DNA of 64,000 nucleotides from Pictodentalium vernedei (Eukaryota > Mollusca > Scaphopoda > Dentaliida > Dentaliidae). Below are positions 48,347 to 59,590 of this stretch, one piece after another. Numbering within the stretch: the stretch's first letter is position 1; each line of letters begins with the position of its first letter. Below the pieces are notes generated by a model. The model was not told the origin of the DNA. It searched no databases and was given only the letters and a program-made list of their open reading frames with translations. The stretch lies in NCBI GenBank assembly GCA_031216915.1, contig CM062289.1:448470910-448534909 (forward strand), written 5' to 3'. Position numbers and translations under genes: made by a program.

Positions 48347-48920
48347 TAAACATCAAGGCGGCAACGGATGATGTACAACAGTTGAAGTACTTCCCATAGT
48401 TTGCAACTATTAAGAAAAAATACTCACGAACTTGATAACTTGGTGAAAAATATATTTAAATTATTTGTTCAACATAATTTATATGAAGTATCTTTGAATT
48501 GGTGGGCTGAAATCGTTATGTGCGATGTGTTGAACTTTCTCAGTGTTAACTGCCCGAAAAAAAGGTATGGACATCGCAATGACGCCAGCTGATGGCCCTC
48601 CCTTCAGAGCAACAAAGCGCCATCTGCAATGCTTTGGCATTGCAGGTGGCGCCTTGTTGACTCAAGGGACGTGATTGTATAGATAAAAAGAAAACATTGA
48701 TATCTTCTGGAGACAACCAACAATTCAACGGTATGTTTTAACAAGATATAGAAGAGAAGACTAAAATTTCGGACCAACATTTGGCAAACGATAATTTTGA
48801 GGGCTTTTTAAAATTATTTTTTTATATTTTAAACTTCGTTACAAAAATCATCATCTAAAAATCAAACTGAATTATCCCATTTGCTCGATATGGTTGAGCA
48901 CACAACAAAGTTGAATTAAA
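48347..48920 (+). other. Beta-tubulin 3' UTR region
   Basis: AATAAA overlaps the stop codon (48345-48350), too close to be a likely sole signal. An ATTAAA lies at 48915-48920 and could serve. A hairpin (48600-48668) lies between. The true end is unknown. Confidence 0.4.
48600..48668. repeat. Palindrome downstream of tubulin stop
   Basis: caaagcgccatctgcaatgc-tttg-gcattgcaggtggcgccttg with outer cccttcagag / ctcaaggg. If transcribed, a stable stem within the 3' UTR. A half copy lies at about 2287-2322. Confidence 0.75.
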
Positions 48921-49569
48921 AATACCTATGACACATCTTTGTTTACCATTTTTCAAAGTCCCTCCACTTGGGGCTGCCTTTCATCTGATTTCGTTTATTT
49001 CTTTCCCAACTTCAATTTTTTCGTTTCTTTAAATTTACGTGCAAAAATTGACCTTCGGACGAAAATGCCGTTATTAATTTTAACCGAAACTGCAGAGCAT
49101 CACTGTAATGCAGCCATCCATCACTATTAATAGGCAAGTAGTATAGCACGTATGAGTCGTCCCTCATCACTCGGAGCTTTGGGGGAGCCGCTAGTGATAA
49201 ATTCCCATAGGAACCGGAGCTTTGGGGGAGCAGCTTTTTCCTGTGCAAAACTCCGGCTCCATCCAGCTAGATCCAAGTAGTACACGTACAGCATATATAA
49301 TATGCTATGGTATATATGGTGATGTATGTAAACACAGTGCTATAGGTATAGAGTATGGGTAGTGATGACAAATTGATGGGGAAGGTGAATTTTCGAGAAA
49401 GTTTAACCCGCGAAACGGTTGATGTGGCTATTGACGTCGTGACGTCATGATGCACCCGCAACGTCATAAAGACGTTGACCGCTATTGTTGTCCACTCTAC
49501 ATTCCGATATAACGTTATTCGGGTTACAGGTGTCTGCCCTCTCGTGGGAGGGGGTGTAATCTGGTAGTA
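48921..49569. other. No feature recognised
   Basis: Includes a short duplicated block (cggagctttgggggagc at 49170 and 49217). No gene. Confidence 0.4.
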
Positions 49570-50790
49570 GTGGTATATATCCATGCAGGTATACTATTAG
49601 CCCTTGGACCTTCATATTATCCTATGTGATATAGCTTGATCAAGCAGTATTGTGGGAATGTGGGTAATGCATGATCACCCAGTGCGGTATTGCGAGATAG
49701 TCCTTGGTGGTTTAGACTGGCAGTATAGGATGAATGGTCTGTTGGTCTATTAACCCCTTAGTACTATTAACCTACCCAATCCTTTGTATTATCTTATGGC
49801 TAGTATTGGTAGTTTGTAATGCTAGGTTAGGCAGTATTATAATCGTTTGTTTAGAACGTTGGCATAGGATGCACGGAATGTACCCCTGTAGGTCCCCTGT
49901 TAGTCCTCGGTATTATTAACCAACCGATTGCTCTGTATTATTATGACTGCTATAGGTAGTACGTTATGACAGGTCAAGTAATGCCTTGTAGTACAGAAGA
50001 GCAGTGCAGTAGTTGGGCGATATATACCTCTGCGACCCCCCCCCCCCCCCATCCTCGAAATTCATTGGTACTACAAATCGACTTAATGCTTTGTGCCATC
50101 CCATGACTGGTTTAGGTATATGTAATGCGGGGCCAGATGTTATTCTGGGGTGGGTGGGTGTAATGCATGGTCGCCTAGTGTGGTAGTATACGATGTACGC
50201 GTTGTACCCCTACAGGTCCCATGTTAGCCCTTAGTAGTATTACTATCTACCTAATACTTGATGTTATTCTATGACTGGTATAGGTACTATGTAATGATAC
50301 GCCAGGCGGTATTGTGAGTAGGGGTAATGCCGGGCAGTTTAGAACGGTAGTATAGAATGCACGGTATATACCCCTGCAGGCCCCCTGTTTGTGCTTGGTG
50401 CTATTAACCAACCGATTGCTTCGTTTTATTATATGACTGGTATAAGTAGTACGTTGTGATAGGTCAAGTGGTATTATGGGATGGGGTAATGCTTGGTAGT
50501 TTAGAATGGTAGTATAGCATAGGCTGTATATACCCCTGTAGGTCTTTTGTAAGCCCTTGGCAATACTAATCCTTCAGATGCTTCGTATTATCAAGCGGTA
50601 TTGTGGGGGGGGGGGGGTGGGGTGGGGTTAATGCCTGGTAGTACAGAACGGCAGCAGAGTATGGTTGGTATATGCGCCCGTAGGTACCATCTTAATCGTT
50701 GATAGTATTCCCCCCGAATACTTTGTATCAGCCTATTACTGGTAAGGTGGTACGTAATGTCAGTAGTTCCTACCCCATTCCCAGTACACT
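49570..50790 (+). repeat. Divergent tandem satellite, unit about 155 bp
   Basis: About eight units. Each carries variants of tacccctgtaggtcccctgt, agtccttggtattattaacc, tgtattattatgactgg and taggtagt, then gtagtttagaacggtagtat. Unit starts at about 49577, 49731, 49879, 50023, 50204, 50367, 50529 and 50669. C- and G-runs interrupt it (50037-50050, 50606-50616). Confidence 0.7.
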
Positions 50791-50844
50791 TGTTCTTGTT
50801 TCATTTATCCAGATCATTCAACTAGTTCACTTTACGGAAGCTGA

Positions 50845-51030
50845 TTAACCAATCATATTGCTTCATTTTCCGCAATTTAAACATATCCATACAAAGTTGT
50901 CTCCCTTGTGTATAAAAAAAAGTTTATATAATTACTAAACTCATGAATCTATGGAGTAGTTACTGATAAGTCATTCCTCGAAAGACTCGAATACAACCGA
51001 GCAAATGAGCTATCGAGCTTGGGTCTCTCC
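50845..51030 (+). repeat. Second copy of dispersed ctcga repeat
   Basis: aaccaatcatattgct, tgtctcccttgtgtat, gtagttactgataagtcatt and gagcaaatgagctatcgagc, in the order seen at 17258-17545. Confidence 0.6.
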
Positions 51031-51397
51031 CAAGAAAATTTTTAAATCAGCTATTAAATGAAGACTTCTGGCGGCTTTTGGGATAAAAAATCACGTTATT
51101 TTTTCGCTGTCAAAATGCCGTTTTTAGCAGCATATTTCAAATTTCCAAGTTCATCAGTGAGTATCCAGTAACCTAGTAACCTCGAGTTGTAGCTTTTGAC
51201 TGCACAATTCTTAAAGTAATAACATTATTACGTCATGTTGATTTCATAAAGATATTACTTCAAGAATAATGCAGTCCAGAATACAAGCGTTGGTCGAGTG
51301 CAGAACTCCATTCGGGACACAGCCCCCTTCTTAGTTATTGGCATAGGAGTCAGAACCTTGGGAGAGAGCCCAACACCAAACATGCCCTGAAGGCCCG

Positions 51398-51448
51398 TAT
51401 TTGAATTTTTTGGTTTGATACGTCCTTTGAACGGACGTACCAAACCAA
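51398..51448. repeat. Palindrome on acgtcc
   Basis: tggtttgatacgtcctttga / acggacgtaccaaacca; resembles the centre of the foldback at 20168-20549. The stretch 51031-51397 has no feature. Confidence 0.6.
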
Positions 51449-51452
51449 ATGA

Positions 51453-52893
51453 AAGTGTCAATGACACTGTAGCTTAACTTGTCCGTGTGTTATGTTTGAT
51501 CAAAAGGATAATGTTCAATGTTTGTGAAAGGATTATGAAATAAGACAAGAATTATGATAATTGGGAATATGTTAATTTCTGTTCCCTGTATGCTATGTTT
51601 TCAATAAAAAATAATATGAGGTGTAGACTATACTAAAGGGGTGGTTTAATGTTGCCCTCACAGTTAATGTGTGTGGCCCTCGCAGTTAATGTACATCAAC
51701 GGAAGTTACCAATTTACAGTGAAATTATTCTAAAACGGGTCATCCTATCAAGTTACAATGAAATCCCTTCATAAATACGGCCTGTAAATTGTGCTAAATG
51801 TTTTTGGGCTTCGGACCCCTGTAGCCATCACATTTGACCGATCGCATCCAGAAGGAGACACCCTCATCTAGATATTATACTGAGTCATCCTACCAAGTTA
51901 CAATGAAATCCCTTCATAAATATGACCTGTAGTCTGTGCTAAAGTTTTTCGGGCTTTGGGCTCGGGCAACCGTCATGGTTGAATGATCGCGATCAAAAGG
52001 GGACGTTCTCGTCTAGGCAGTATATGGAATCAACCTACCAAGTTACAATGAAATCCCTCCATAAATACGACCTGTAGACTGTGCTGGAGGTTTTCGGGTT
52101 TTGGGCTCAGGCAGCGGTCACGGTTGAATGATCACGACCAAAAGGAGCTGTTCTCATCTAGACATTATCTGGAGTCATTCTACCAAGTTACAATGAAATC
52201 CCTTCATAAATATGACCTATAGACTGTGTTAAAGGTTTTTTGGGTTTCGGGCCCCTGTGGCCGTCACAGTTGACCAATCGCGACCAAAAGGGGATGTTCT
52301 CATCTAGACATTATATGGAGTCAACCTACCAAGTTACAATGGAATCCTTCCATAAATACGACCTGTAGATTGTGCTTGAGGTTTTGGGCTCGGGCAGTCG
52401 TCACGGTTGACAGATCGCGACCAAATGGGGAAGTTATCTAGACATCATCTGGAGTCATCCTACCAATTACAATGAAATCCCTCCATATTAATTATGATCT
52501 GTAGACTGTGCTAACAGTTTTTGGGGGTTTCGAGCTTGGGCAGCCGTCACGGTTGACAGATCATGACCAAAAGGGGACGTTCTCATCTAGATATTATACA
52601 GAGGCATCCTGCCAAGTTACAATGAAATTCCTTCATAAATACGACCTGTAGACTGTGCTAATGGTTTTAGGATTTTGGGCTCGAACAGCCACCATGGTTG
52701 ACCAATCGCAACCAAAAGGGGACATTCTCATCTAGACATGACCTCAAACCTGCATATGAAATATCGTGACGATCGGATAAGAACTACGGGGTGTAGCCTG
52801 TGCTAAAGGAAAATGTGAACCGACTCACAAACTCACAGACTCACAGACTTCCGCACGCGTGATGTCAATAGCTTATCTTGACTTTGTTAAGCT
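51453..52893 (-). mobile_element. Inverted copy of the 145-bp-array element
   Basis: Left hairpin agtgtcaatgacact (51453-51467), about 200 bp unique leader, about seven units (tttcattgtaacttggtagg and cctgtagactgtgctaaagg in reverse), then the hairpin agcttatcttgac and complement (52869-52893). Both ends match 11888-13938, which defines the element limits. Confidence 0.8.
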
Positions 52894-52932
52894 AAAAATT
52901 AAAATGCAGTCTTTCCGGTCATGTTTGGACAG

Positions 52933-53103
<171 letters not shown>

Positions 53104-53291
53104 AGGTTAAAAAATCGCACTGGCACAGACATTTCCTACTGAAACGTTTTTTCCTTTTAATATGGCGCCGAAAAATTGTTTTCATTTACTGAACCCTGAT
53201 TGGTTTCAAACATGACAAAAAAGTACATAAAATTGATTTAAACTAAGTGATGAGCTTAGGAACTGGTTAAACTGACTGGCAAAAATTGATG

Positions 53292-53582
53292 TTATTCATT
53301 GATGGGCTCTAATTTAGTCCTTACAATGATGTTACGCACGCTTTTGTTTTTCTTATAGGCGATGACAGGTCGAAGATTCAAAGGTTCATTTAATTTAGCA
53401 TTGGTAAAATTGAATTCATCTTTTAACATTTTTGCTATTTCGATATTCATTCTGTTGTACGTTAAAGTGGAAGGAATGATGGACCTCCTTCCGCATTCGC
53501 CCTCTGATATGTTCATACCAAATGGCCAGAGGGTTTGAAGCGTATTGATCCAAAAAGCTTCACGTTTTTTTTCTAAATTCAT
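53292..53582 (-). pseudogene. Penelope-like element, C-terminal extension
   Basis: Reads EKKREAFWINTLQTLWPFG, the segment that in Penelope-like proteins follows the GIY-YIG domain. It is one frame off from 53560-54747: the A-run there has eight A where seven would restore the frame. It ends at 53292. Confidence 0.75.
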
Positions 53583-54747
53583 CCGTTTCTTCTAATGTGT
53601 CTTTAATTGGTGGTTGTTCAATAGGATGGATTTCGAAATCGTCCAAAGAATGGCCAGGAAGGTTAAAATGTTGTGCTACTGGGGCATCAGCATTATGTTT
53701 TATATCCTGTTTGTGTCTAGTAGAACGTTCACGGAAAGGATTTTGACTCTGACCAACATACTGTTTCCGACATCGCTTACAAGTGATAAGGTAAATAATG
53801 TTCGTTGAATCACAATGGAGGGGGTTACGGATCTGATAATGATTTTTCGTTTGTTCGGAGGAAAATTCCTCTTTCTGATCAGGCATAAAAGTATGCAGTC
53901 TACAACGAGGCTTTTTGCAATTAAATACCGCGCCACTACTATTTTGCAACGGCCTGTTGTGTTCAATCTTCAGTGGTTCGAAATCGGTAGTTTCAGCTGG
54001 ACTTTCGAGCTTTTTCGGGGTTTGGGATTTCAGGCTACGTAAAAGGCGCAGCGAGTACCCTCTCGATCTGAGGGCGCCAAATAGAGTAGAACAAGCCTCA
54101 TTGAAATTTACCTTATCACTTGAATTGCGGTGGAAACGAATGAGCTGTGATTTGATGATACCTTTAAATGTATGTTGAGGATGAAATGATTTTGTGTGCA
54201 ACAATTGATGTGAATCAGTTGGTTTAAAATATACTTTATAATCTAAATGACCGGACGGCTGAAATTGCTTGCCTTTATACACGATCACATCGAGAAAATC
54301 AACAGAATTTTCACTGATAGTAGCTTTCAATTTAATATTTGGATCGTGATTGTTCAAAATTTCTAAAAATTCATCAAAATCTTCTTTTGAATGTTCCCAA
54401 ATAATAAAAATGTCATCTAAATATCTGAGATATACGAGAGGATGCTTTGCACATTTGCTTAAGGCATTTTCATCCCATTCCGCTACATAAATGCTTGCAA
54501 AATTAGGACTGAATCTTTTACCCATAGGACAACCCATTATTTGTAGAAAATATTCTCCATTGAATTGAAAGTCATTACCTTTTAAGCTCAGCTCTAAAAG
54601 ATCCAAAATTTGTTCATCCGGGCGTTTCGCATCCGGATATTTTTCAAATGCATTTTTAACTGATTTAACACCTTTATCAATATCAATGTTCGTATACATA
54701 CTGTCGATATCCAAAGTAGCCAGAATTGCATTTTTCGATATTTTCAA
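53560..54747 (-). pseudogene. Penelope-like reverse transcriptase core plus GIY-YIG endonuclease
   Basis: About 395 codons continuing the upstream frame after a single TAA. Motifs: TLDIDSMYTNI (residues 11-21 of this piece), GCPMGKRFSPNFA (72-84), and the catalytic YLDDIF (109-114). A linker with CKKPRC and a C-terminal GIY-YIG-type domain starting near residue 318 (IYLITCKRC, then YVGQSQNPFRER) follow. The endonuclease opens target DNA and the transcriptase copies the element RNA there. The catalytic residues are present, so inactivation rests on the stop and the frameshift. Confidence 0.85.
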
Positions 54748-54759
54748 TTTCGAAATTTT

Positions 54760-55665
54760 TTACAGGAAATCCTGTGTATTTTTTAGATAGCTCGGATGTC
54801 TATTTGCTATAGGTTTCAGATGATAATCAGTTAATTCCGAGATCGCGTAAGATTCCGAATTACAATCTGATACAATTGACCTCCCGGGTGGAGTTAAGTC
54901 ATCCGTCCATGAAGAACGGTCCTTGTGGATCTTTGGAAGGATATAAAATTGTCTTGTTTGAGCACTGAGCTTAGCTGTTAAATATTTCAATTGTTTTTTG
55001 GTAATGTGACCTTCGTCGAGGAGAAATTTTAAGATCTTATTGAATTTTTCGATATTGCTAGGCCAAATAAGTGAATCTATTTTCTTATAATGTTTAGTAT
55101 TGCTGAGTTGTCTCATGGCTTCCTTTATATAATTATCCCGAGATAGAACAACTACCGACCCACCTTTGTCGGCTGGTTTAATTACTAATTTCTTATTTTT
55201 TCGAAGTTTCGTGAGGGCTCTCCGTTCACCAGCTGTTAAATTGTCTTTATCGGAGAGAATGTTCATGGTGAACACCTTTTGGATGATTCGTTTGCTGGCC
55301 TTAATAATTTCGGGATATACTTCACTATCTGGAGGTGACCAACCAGATGATTCTGTAAAAGGAAGTTTCCGATCGCTGGAGTTTCTAAAGCTGTCGGCTA
55401 ATTTCATTTGCCTAAGAAAATTACAGTTATATGATGGTAAATTTGTTTGGTTACCAGTTTTAGGCTTAGGTGCTGGTATAAAAGTTAAACCGCGATCTAA
55501 AAGAGACTTCTCTTGGGTTGTTAGATCATTGATGCCAGACAGGTTAACCACATTAGTTCCTAATCCCACATCTGTTAGGCGGTTGTTACCTTTGCCTTTA
55601 CTTAGTTTAAATTTAGGTGGTTCAACCAGTGATCGTACATAATATTGGCGGTTCTCGTGGTCCAT
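54760..55665 (-). pseudogene. Penelope-like reverse transcriptase, N-terminal part
   Basis: 301 codons. Typical pieces: GLTFIPAPKPK, VIKPADKGGSVVVLSRDNY, NTKHYKKID, FYILPKIHK, PPGRSIVSDCNSESYAISE and HPSYLKNTQDFL before the TAA. The next codons (KISKLKISKNAI) stay in frame with the core, so this is one premature stop. It overlaps the SGNH frame by about 60 bp in another phase. Confidence 0.85.
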
Positions 55666-56225
55666 TGGATTAAATCCCGAGCAACATCAAACCTCGCGTC
55701 ATCAATGTTTGGTATTACGTTAACGTCCTTCACTTTCCGAATGGTTTCGTTGATGATGTTCAGGGTTCTCCTCTCAGCCTGAGGGAGTTTTTGCGAAAAG
55801 TTTAGTTCAGCGAAATAAAGTTTTGCTGATCTAAACTTGACCCTGATATCGCTAAGCATATTCCGCAACTGCTTAACTACGAGATCAGAATTATCATTCC
55901 GAGAGTTCACGCCAATATTTAATAATATTTTTTGGGGACTAGACTGGCCCCTGTGCCCTTTAAACATAGAGCGAAAATGATTGAATTTGGCGCCGGGGTA
56001 ACACTCCACCTGGATGTCCGGATGGGGATTTCGATCAATGCGTCCTAAATTTGAACTTCCAATCAAAAGGATGTTTTTGCAAACATCGGGGAGGCGCCAA
56101 TTCCTTTTGTCAAAATCAACTCCGCTTTTATGCCGAAACTGTGAGAATTTAGAATCAAATGAGCGGCCCGAGTTGCGGCTCAGTGATTTGACTTTTTCTG
56201 AGTACGATATACCTGGTTGAACCAC
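55602..56225 (-). pseudogene. SGNH-hydrolase-like ORF upstream of Penelope RT
   Basis: 207 codons. Block I appears as NILLIGSSNLGRI with the probable nucleophile serine; the second oxyanion block as LLNIGVNSRND. The C-terminal catalytic block reads ARDLIQWTT, where the usual D-x-V-H-W would put His; here it is Gln. SGNH enzymes are esterases and lipases. Esterase-like ORFs are known in CR1 LINEs and in some Penelope-like elements. The missing His suggests this copy is inactive. Its start lies inside the proline-rich frame upstream, joined by a one-base shift. Confidence 0.6.
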
Positions 56226-56690
56226 ACCAGAAGCAGAGGAAGGGGGAGAAGAACAGAAGCAGGAGAGGAAACATAAGCAGGAGAGGAAACAGAAGGAGGA
56301 GGTGGAGTTCTAGTGAGAGCACTAGGAGAACCAGAGAAGAAAGGCTGAGGAGGAGTAGGAGGTAGAGGAACAAGACGAGGCGAGACAGCGTTACTCAATT
56401 TGCGAGCATCTTCAGTCACAATATGGACCGGGGATGTTTGCAAATTGAGGCGCTTACTCTGAGAGAAAGAGGAAGTAGAAGGAAAAGAAGAGGGAGAAGT
56501 GCTTTGCCTTGATCTTTTCTTATTATTATGCTTTTTCGCGTTGGGGTAGAGGGACAACACGGGCCGGAGTTTGCTTGCTCCCTCCCGTATTGTTCCTTAC
56601 TCCAGACGCTGGGCGAAGTTCCGAAATGTAAGACTCATAGGCCGAAATCGTCTTATCTGTCAACTAATTTTTAAAGTTCTTTTTAGCCCA
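56180..56690 (-). pseudogene. Proline/serine-rich N-terminal part of the Penelope ORF1
   Basis: Two frames in series: 56560-56180 (KKHNNKKRSRQSTSPSS, TPPQPFFSGSPSALTRTPP) and before it, from about 56660, KTISAYESYISELRPASG. A one-base indel in an A-run (near 56542) separates them, and another near 56245 separates the second from the SGNH frame. Low-complexity basic then proline-rich sequence; no catalytic motif. Confidence 0.5.
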
Positions 56691-56699
56691 GATCAAGGC

Positions 56700-58197
56700 A
56701 CGCGCCGAAGCGCTGTTGAAGTCTATTTTTCGAGTCCAGGAGGTGGTCACATAGCCAAAGTTATCTTAGACTTCAACTGGTTTAAATTTATCTTATAATG
56801 CTCAACTGAAGCATTTAACGTTTGGTTGGCCCATCCCACACTAATCTGTCGAAAAACAGAAAAAAATGTGTGGGGTGGGAAGAGCTGGCTTTAGAAAGCC
56901 ACCTAACTCATCTACTTTCTTCTCCAGCTGTTTCGGGAAATCCCGATTTGCCAAATGGTGCTCTAAGAGCCCAATGTGGTGCAAACATTGAAGCACCTGA
57001 AACAAAGCCTTGACCAGCCTAGAATAAGCCTGGAACGATTGATCCTGGCCAGTTCCGGACTTGGCAACTCTCTGCTTCTTTTCTTGTCATTGTTAAAGAA
57101 AGTAGCTGAATTAAGTATAAATAAAATATAAAATAATGAAATAAATGAAATTGGAAAACTAGATATTACCGATTCAAGAAGATATCTGGCTTGGTTATTT
57201 CCTTCTGGAATAGTAGAAAATCCGTCTGTTTCGACGCGTTTCGCTTGTTTTTGCTTCTTCAAGGAGCCTTTGAGGAAAATGATTCCAACTTTGAAATGAA
57301 TGAAAGGTTTTAGCGCGCCGAAGGCGCGCTGGGACGATGTGGGATTTACAAATCCCTTGCGACCCGGTTAACCTTATTTTATTTCACTTGGATCACACAG
57401 GCCTAGCTTTCCTATTGCCTCGAATGGTGTCTGCGGGGGTATGCACGCGGTTAGAATTCATATAGATTGTCTGTAATCAATTCCTCAACGCCATTAAGAC
57501 TGTTAGAGAGTGGGCTCTATTCGGTTCTTGGCGATGGTAGAGGTTTGAATCCCACCATGGTGGCGAGCCGGAATATAATGTTGTGCGATGGCAAATTTAG
57601 GGAAAGAAGAGAAAAGAAAACCAAACAGCAACGCCGGTTTGGTAGCGGCCCCGGTATATGACCATAGCGGTTAAAAAGGAATGAGAAAGCTCCAACAGTT
57701 TAGTTTGAAAAACCGAGAGTCAGCCATCAAGCCTTCTGGGAGATAGGATGCCGTATGTGATTGTGAGGTATTTGGTTATCCTTCGGGAATTCCAAATGAC
57801 CTCCCCCCACCAAAAAAAAAACAAACAAAAAAAAAGCCCTCTCACAGACACACACCCTCAAGCCCTTAAAGGGCTTTGAATCTTTATTCAAATGCTTATT
57901 TATATAAAATTTACACTCGTCCCCATCCAGACAAGCTTGTTTCAATCCTTGCCTGGTGTTTGGTGGTTTCTTGTGTATGGTAACAGAAAGGTAGGTTGCA
58001 CCAATTCCTCCTACGCTTTGTCTACCATTTCCATGCGTCTTCTTGATAAGAGTGTTGCAAGAAAATTTGAGGATGTTATTAGAAAAGTTATAAGTAGAGA
58101 GAAAGATAGGTATCCGCTATTGTGTATTGTGACTATTGTGTGATTGTTGCTATGGATGGGGTAAGGGGTGTGTTTCTTCGGAGCCCACTTCCCACAC
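56700..58197. other. Mostly unassigned flank between Penelope element and LINE
   Basis: A hairpin gcgcgccgaaggcgcgc lies at 57311-57330. An isolated B-box-like GGTTTGAATCC (57542-57552) could mark a degraded SINE head but no A box fits. The minus strand near 57220-57262 carries gaagaagcaaaaacaagcga, resembling sequence often seen near Penelope-like elements. No gene is recognised. Confidence 0.35.
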
Positions 58198-58435
58198 GCA
58201 GAGTTGCGAGGCAATCCTCACAGACTCAATCCTAAAGATCTCAATGAGTAACGAGGCAATCCTCACTGACTCCACGCAGTTTAATCTATTGAATAATTTT
58301 AATTTACTGTGGTTTATCTTGTTTTTCTGTTAAGGGTTCGGTGTTCGTTCAGCTTCACCATTGATTCACTATCCTGGAGTATGTAGAGGGTTTTGTTATA
58401 TAGGTCTTATTAAACGCATTTCAGTCGCGCGTCAG
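58198..58435 (-). mobile_element. Second, 5'-truncated copy of the LINE 3' end
   Basis: 58300-58400 repeats the end of LINE ORF2 plus UTR found at 58540-58640. 58198-58290 repeats the UTR at 58436-58520 (cagagttgcgaggcaatcct, ctcaatgagtarcgaggc). About 85-90% similar by eye. Confidence 0.7.
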
Positions 58436-58555
58436 CAGAGTTGCGAGGCAGTCCTCGCAGACTCTATCCTAAAGTTCTCAATGAGTAGCGAGGCAATCCT
58501 CACTGACTCCTCGCAATTTAGTTATATTGTATAATTTTTTTTTTTTTCTGGAAAC

Positions 58556-59590
58556 TTATTTTGTTTTTCTGTTAAGGGATCGGTGTTCGTTCAGCTCAAC
58601 TATTAATAAACTATCTTGGAGTCTGTTGAGGGTTTTGATGTGTAGGTCTTTTAATCGCGTATCAATAGTTTCTATTTTTGCTAGCTCGTGAAGTTCCTTT
58701 ATCGGTGTCCATTTGGGTTTGCGTAGTGCCACACACAGAGAATAATTTTGAACCCGTTGTAGTTTTTCAATGTTGGTTTTATTCAGATCACTCGTTATTA
58801 TGGCCCCATACTCTAGTACTGGGCGTATATATGATTTGTAAAGCCTGAGGAGAACTTCTTTATTGGCTCCCCAATTTTTACCTCTAATCATTTTCAGGAA
58901 ATTGATGCGTTTTGTGGGTTTGACAGTGATTGAGTTTACGTGATTGTTTAGATTGAGACTGCTATCCAGGGTGAATCCCAGAAACTTTGCCTCATTACTA
59001 GCTTCAAGTTTGTGGTCGTAAAGCTTAACCTCAATATTAGGGACAGCTTTTTTTCTTTGCTTTTTATAGAATGTGATTCTTTGTGTTTTCGTGGCATTTA
59101 GCTTGATGTGCCACAGAGCGCACCAGTCTTGCAGGTCGCGGATGGTATCCTGCAGGCGGTTTTGTATTATGTTTCCAGACTTACTGGTCGTCCACATACC
59201 TTTGTCGTCTGAGAATTGAGATAGTTCAACATGGTTCTTCCCTAGTTTGTCAATGTCATTCACATATATTATAAATAGAAGCGGGCTGAGGACCGAACCC
59301 TGTGGAGTGCCCGCTCCGAGTTTTACCTCGTCTGACACTTCGCGGTTGACCCTCACTTTGATTTTTCGATCAGATAAAAATGATGATATGATCCTTAGAA
59401 TTTTGGTAGGTAGTCCCATTTTAGCTAGTTTGTATCTCATACCATTGTGCCAGACAGACTCAAACGCTTTTTCTACGTCGAGTAATAGCGCGGTTCCTAT
59501 TTCATTTTGACTGAACGCCGTTTTCATATAATCTACCAGTCTATAAACATGCTCGATTCCCTCTCTTTGGCTTCTGTATGCCTTTGCCAC
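58556..59590 (-). pseudogene. LINE ORF2, reverse transcriptase core and C-terminus
   Basis: 344 codons. LLLDVEKAFESVWHNG (motif A), GTPQGSVLSPLLFIIYVND (motif B), LSQFSDDKGMW (motif C, Ser in place of the usual Ala), KFLGFTLDSSLN and RLYKSYIRPVLEYG thereafter. The sequence QREGIEHVYRLVDYM at the start is the finger region. Joined to 59533-60363 by one missing A at about 59585. Confidence 0.85.

Larger units (their letters stand above)
53292..56700 (-). mobile_element. Penelope-like retroelement with SGNH ORF, nearly intact
   Basis: In minus-strand order: a proline/serine-rich N-terminal frame, an SGNH-hydrolase-like frame, Penelope-type reverse transcriptase, GIY-YIG endonuclease and a C-terminal extension. 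Lesions: two frameshifts in ORF1, one TAA in the reverse transcriptase, one frameshift after the endonuclease. The termini were not found; a duplicated pseudo-LTR was looked for and not seen. Confidence 0.85.

Noticed and set aside
55166-55642. 158-codon plus-strand frame
   Set aside because: Antisense shadow of the Penelope reverse transcriptase frame.
57220-57290. Hammerhead ribozyme at the 5' side of the Penelope element (minus strand ttgaaga ... gcgaaac)
   Set aside because: The first core base is wrong and no complementary stem I could be found around it. Only a superficial resemblance.
57481-57570. tRNA gene near the B-box-like GGTTTGAATCC
   Set aside because: No cloverleaf with matching acceptor arms and no A box at the right distance.
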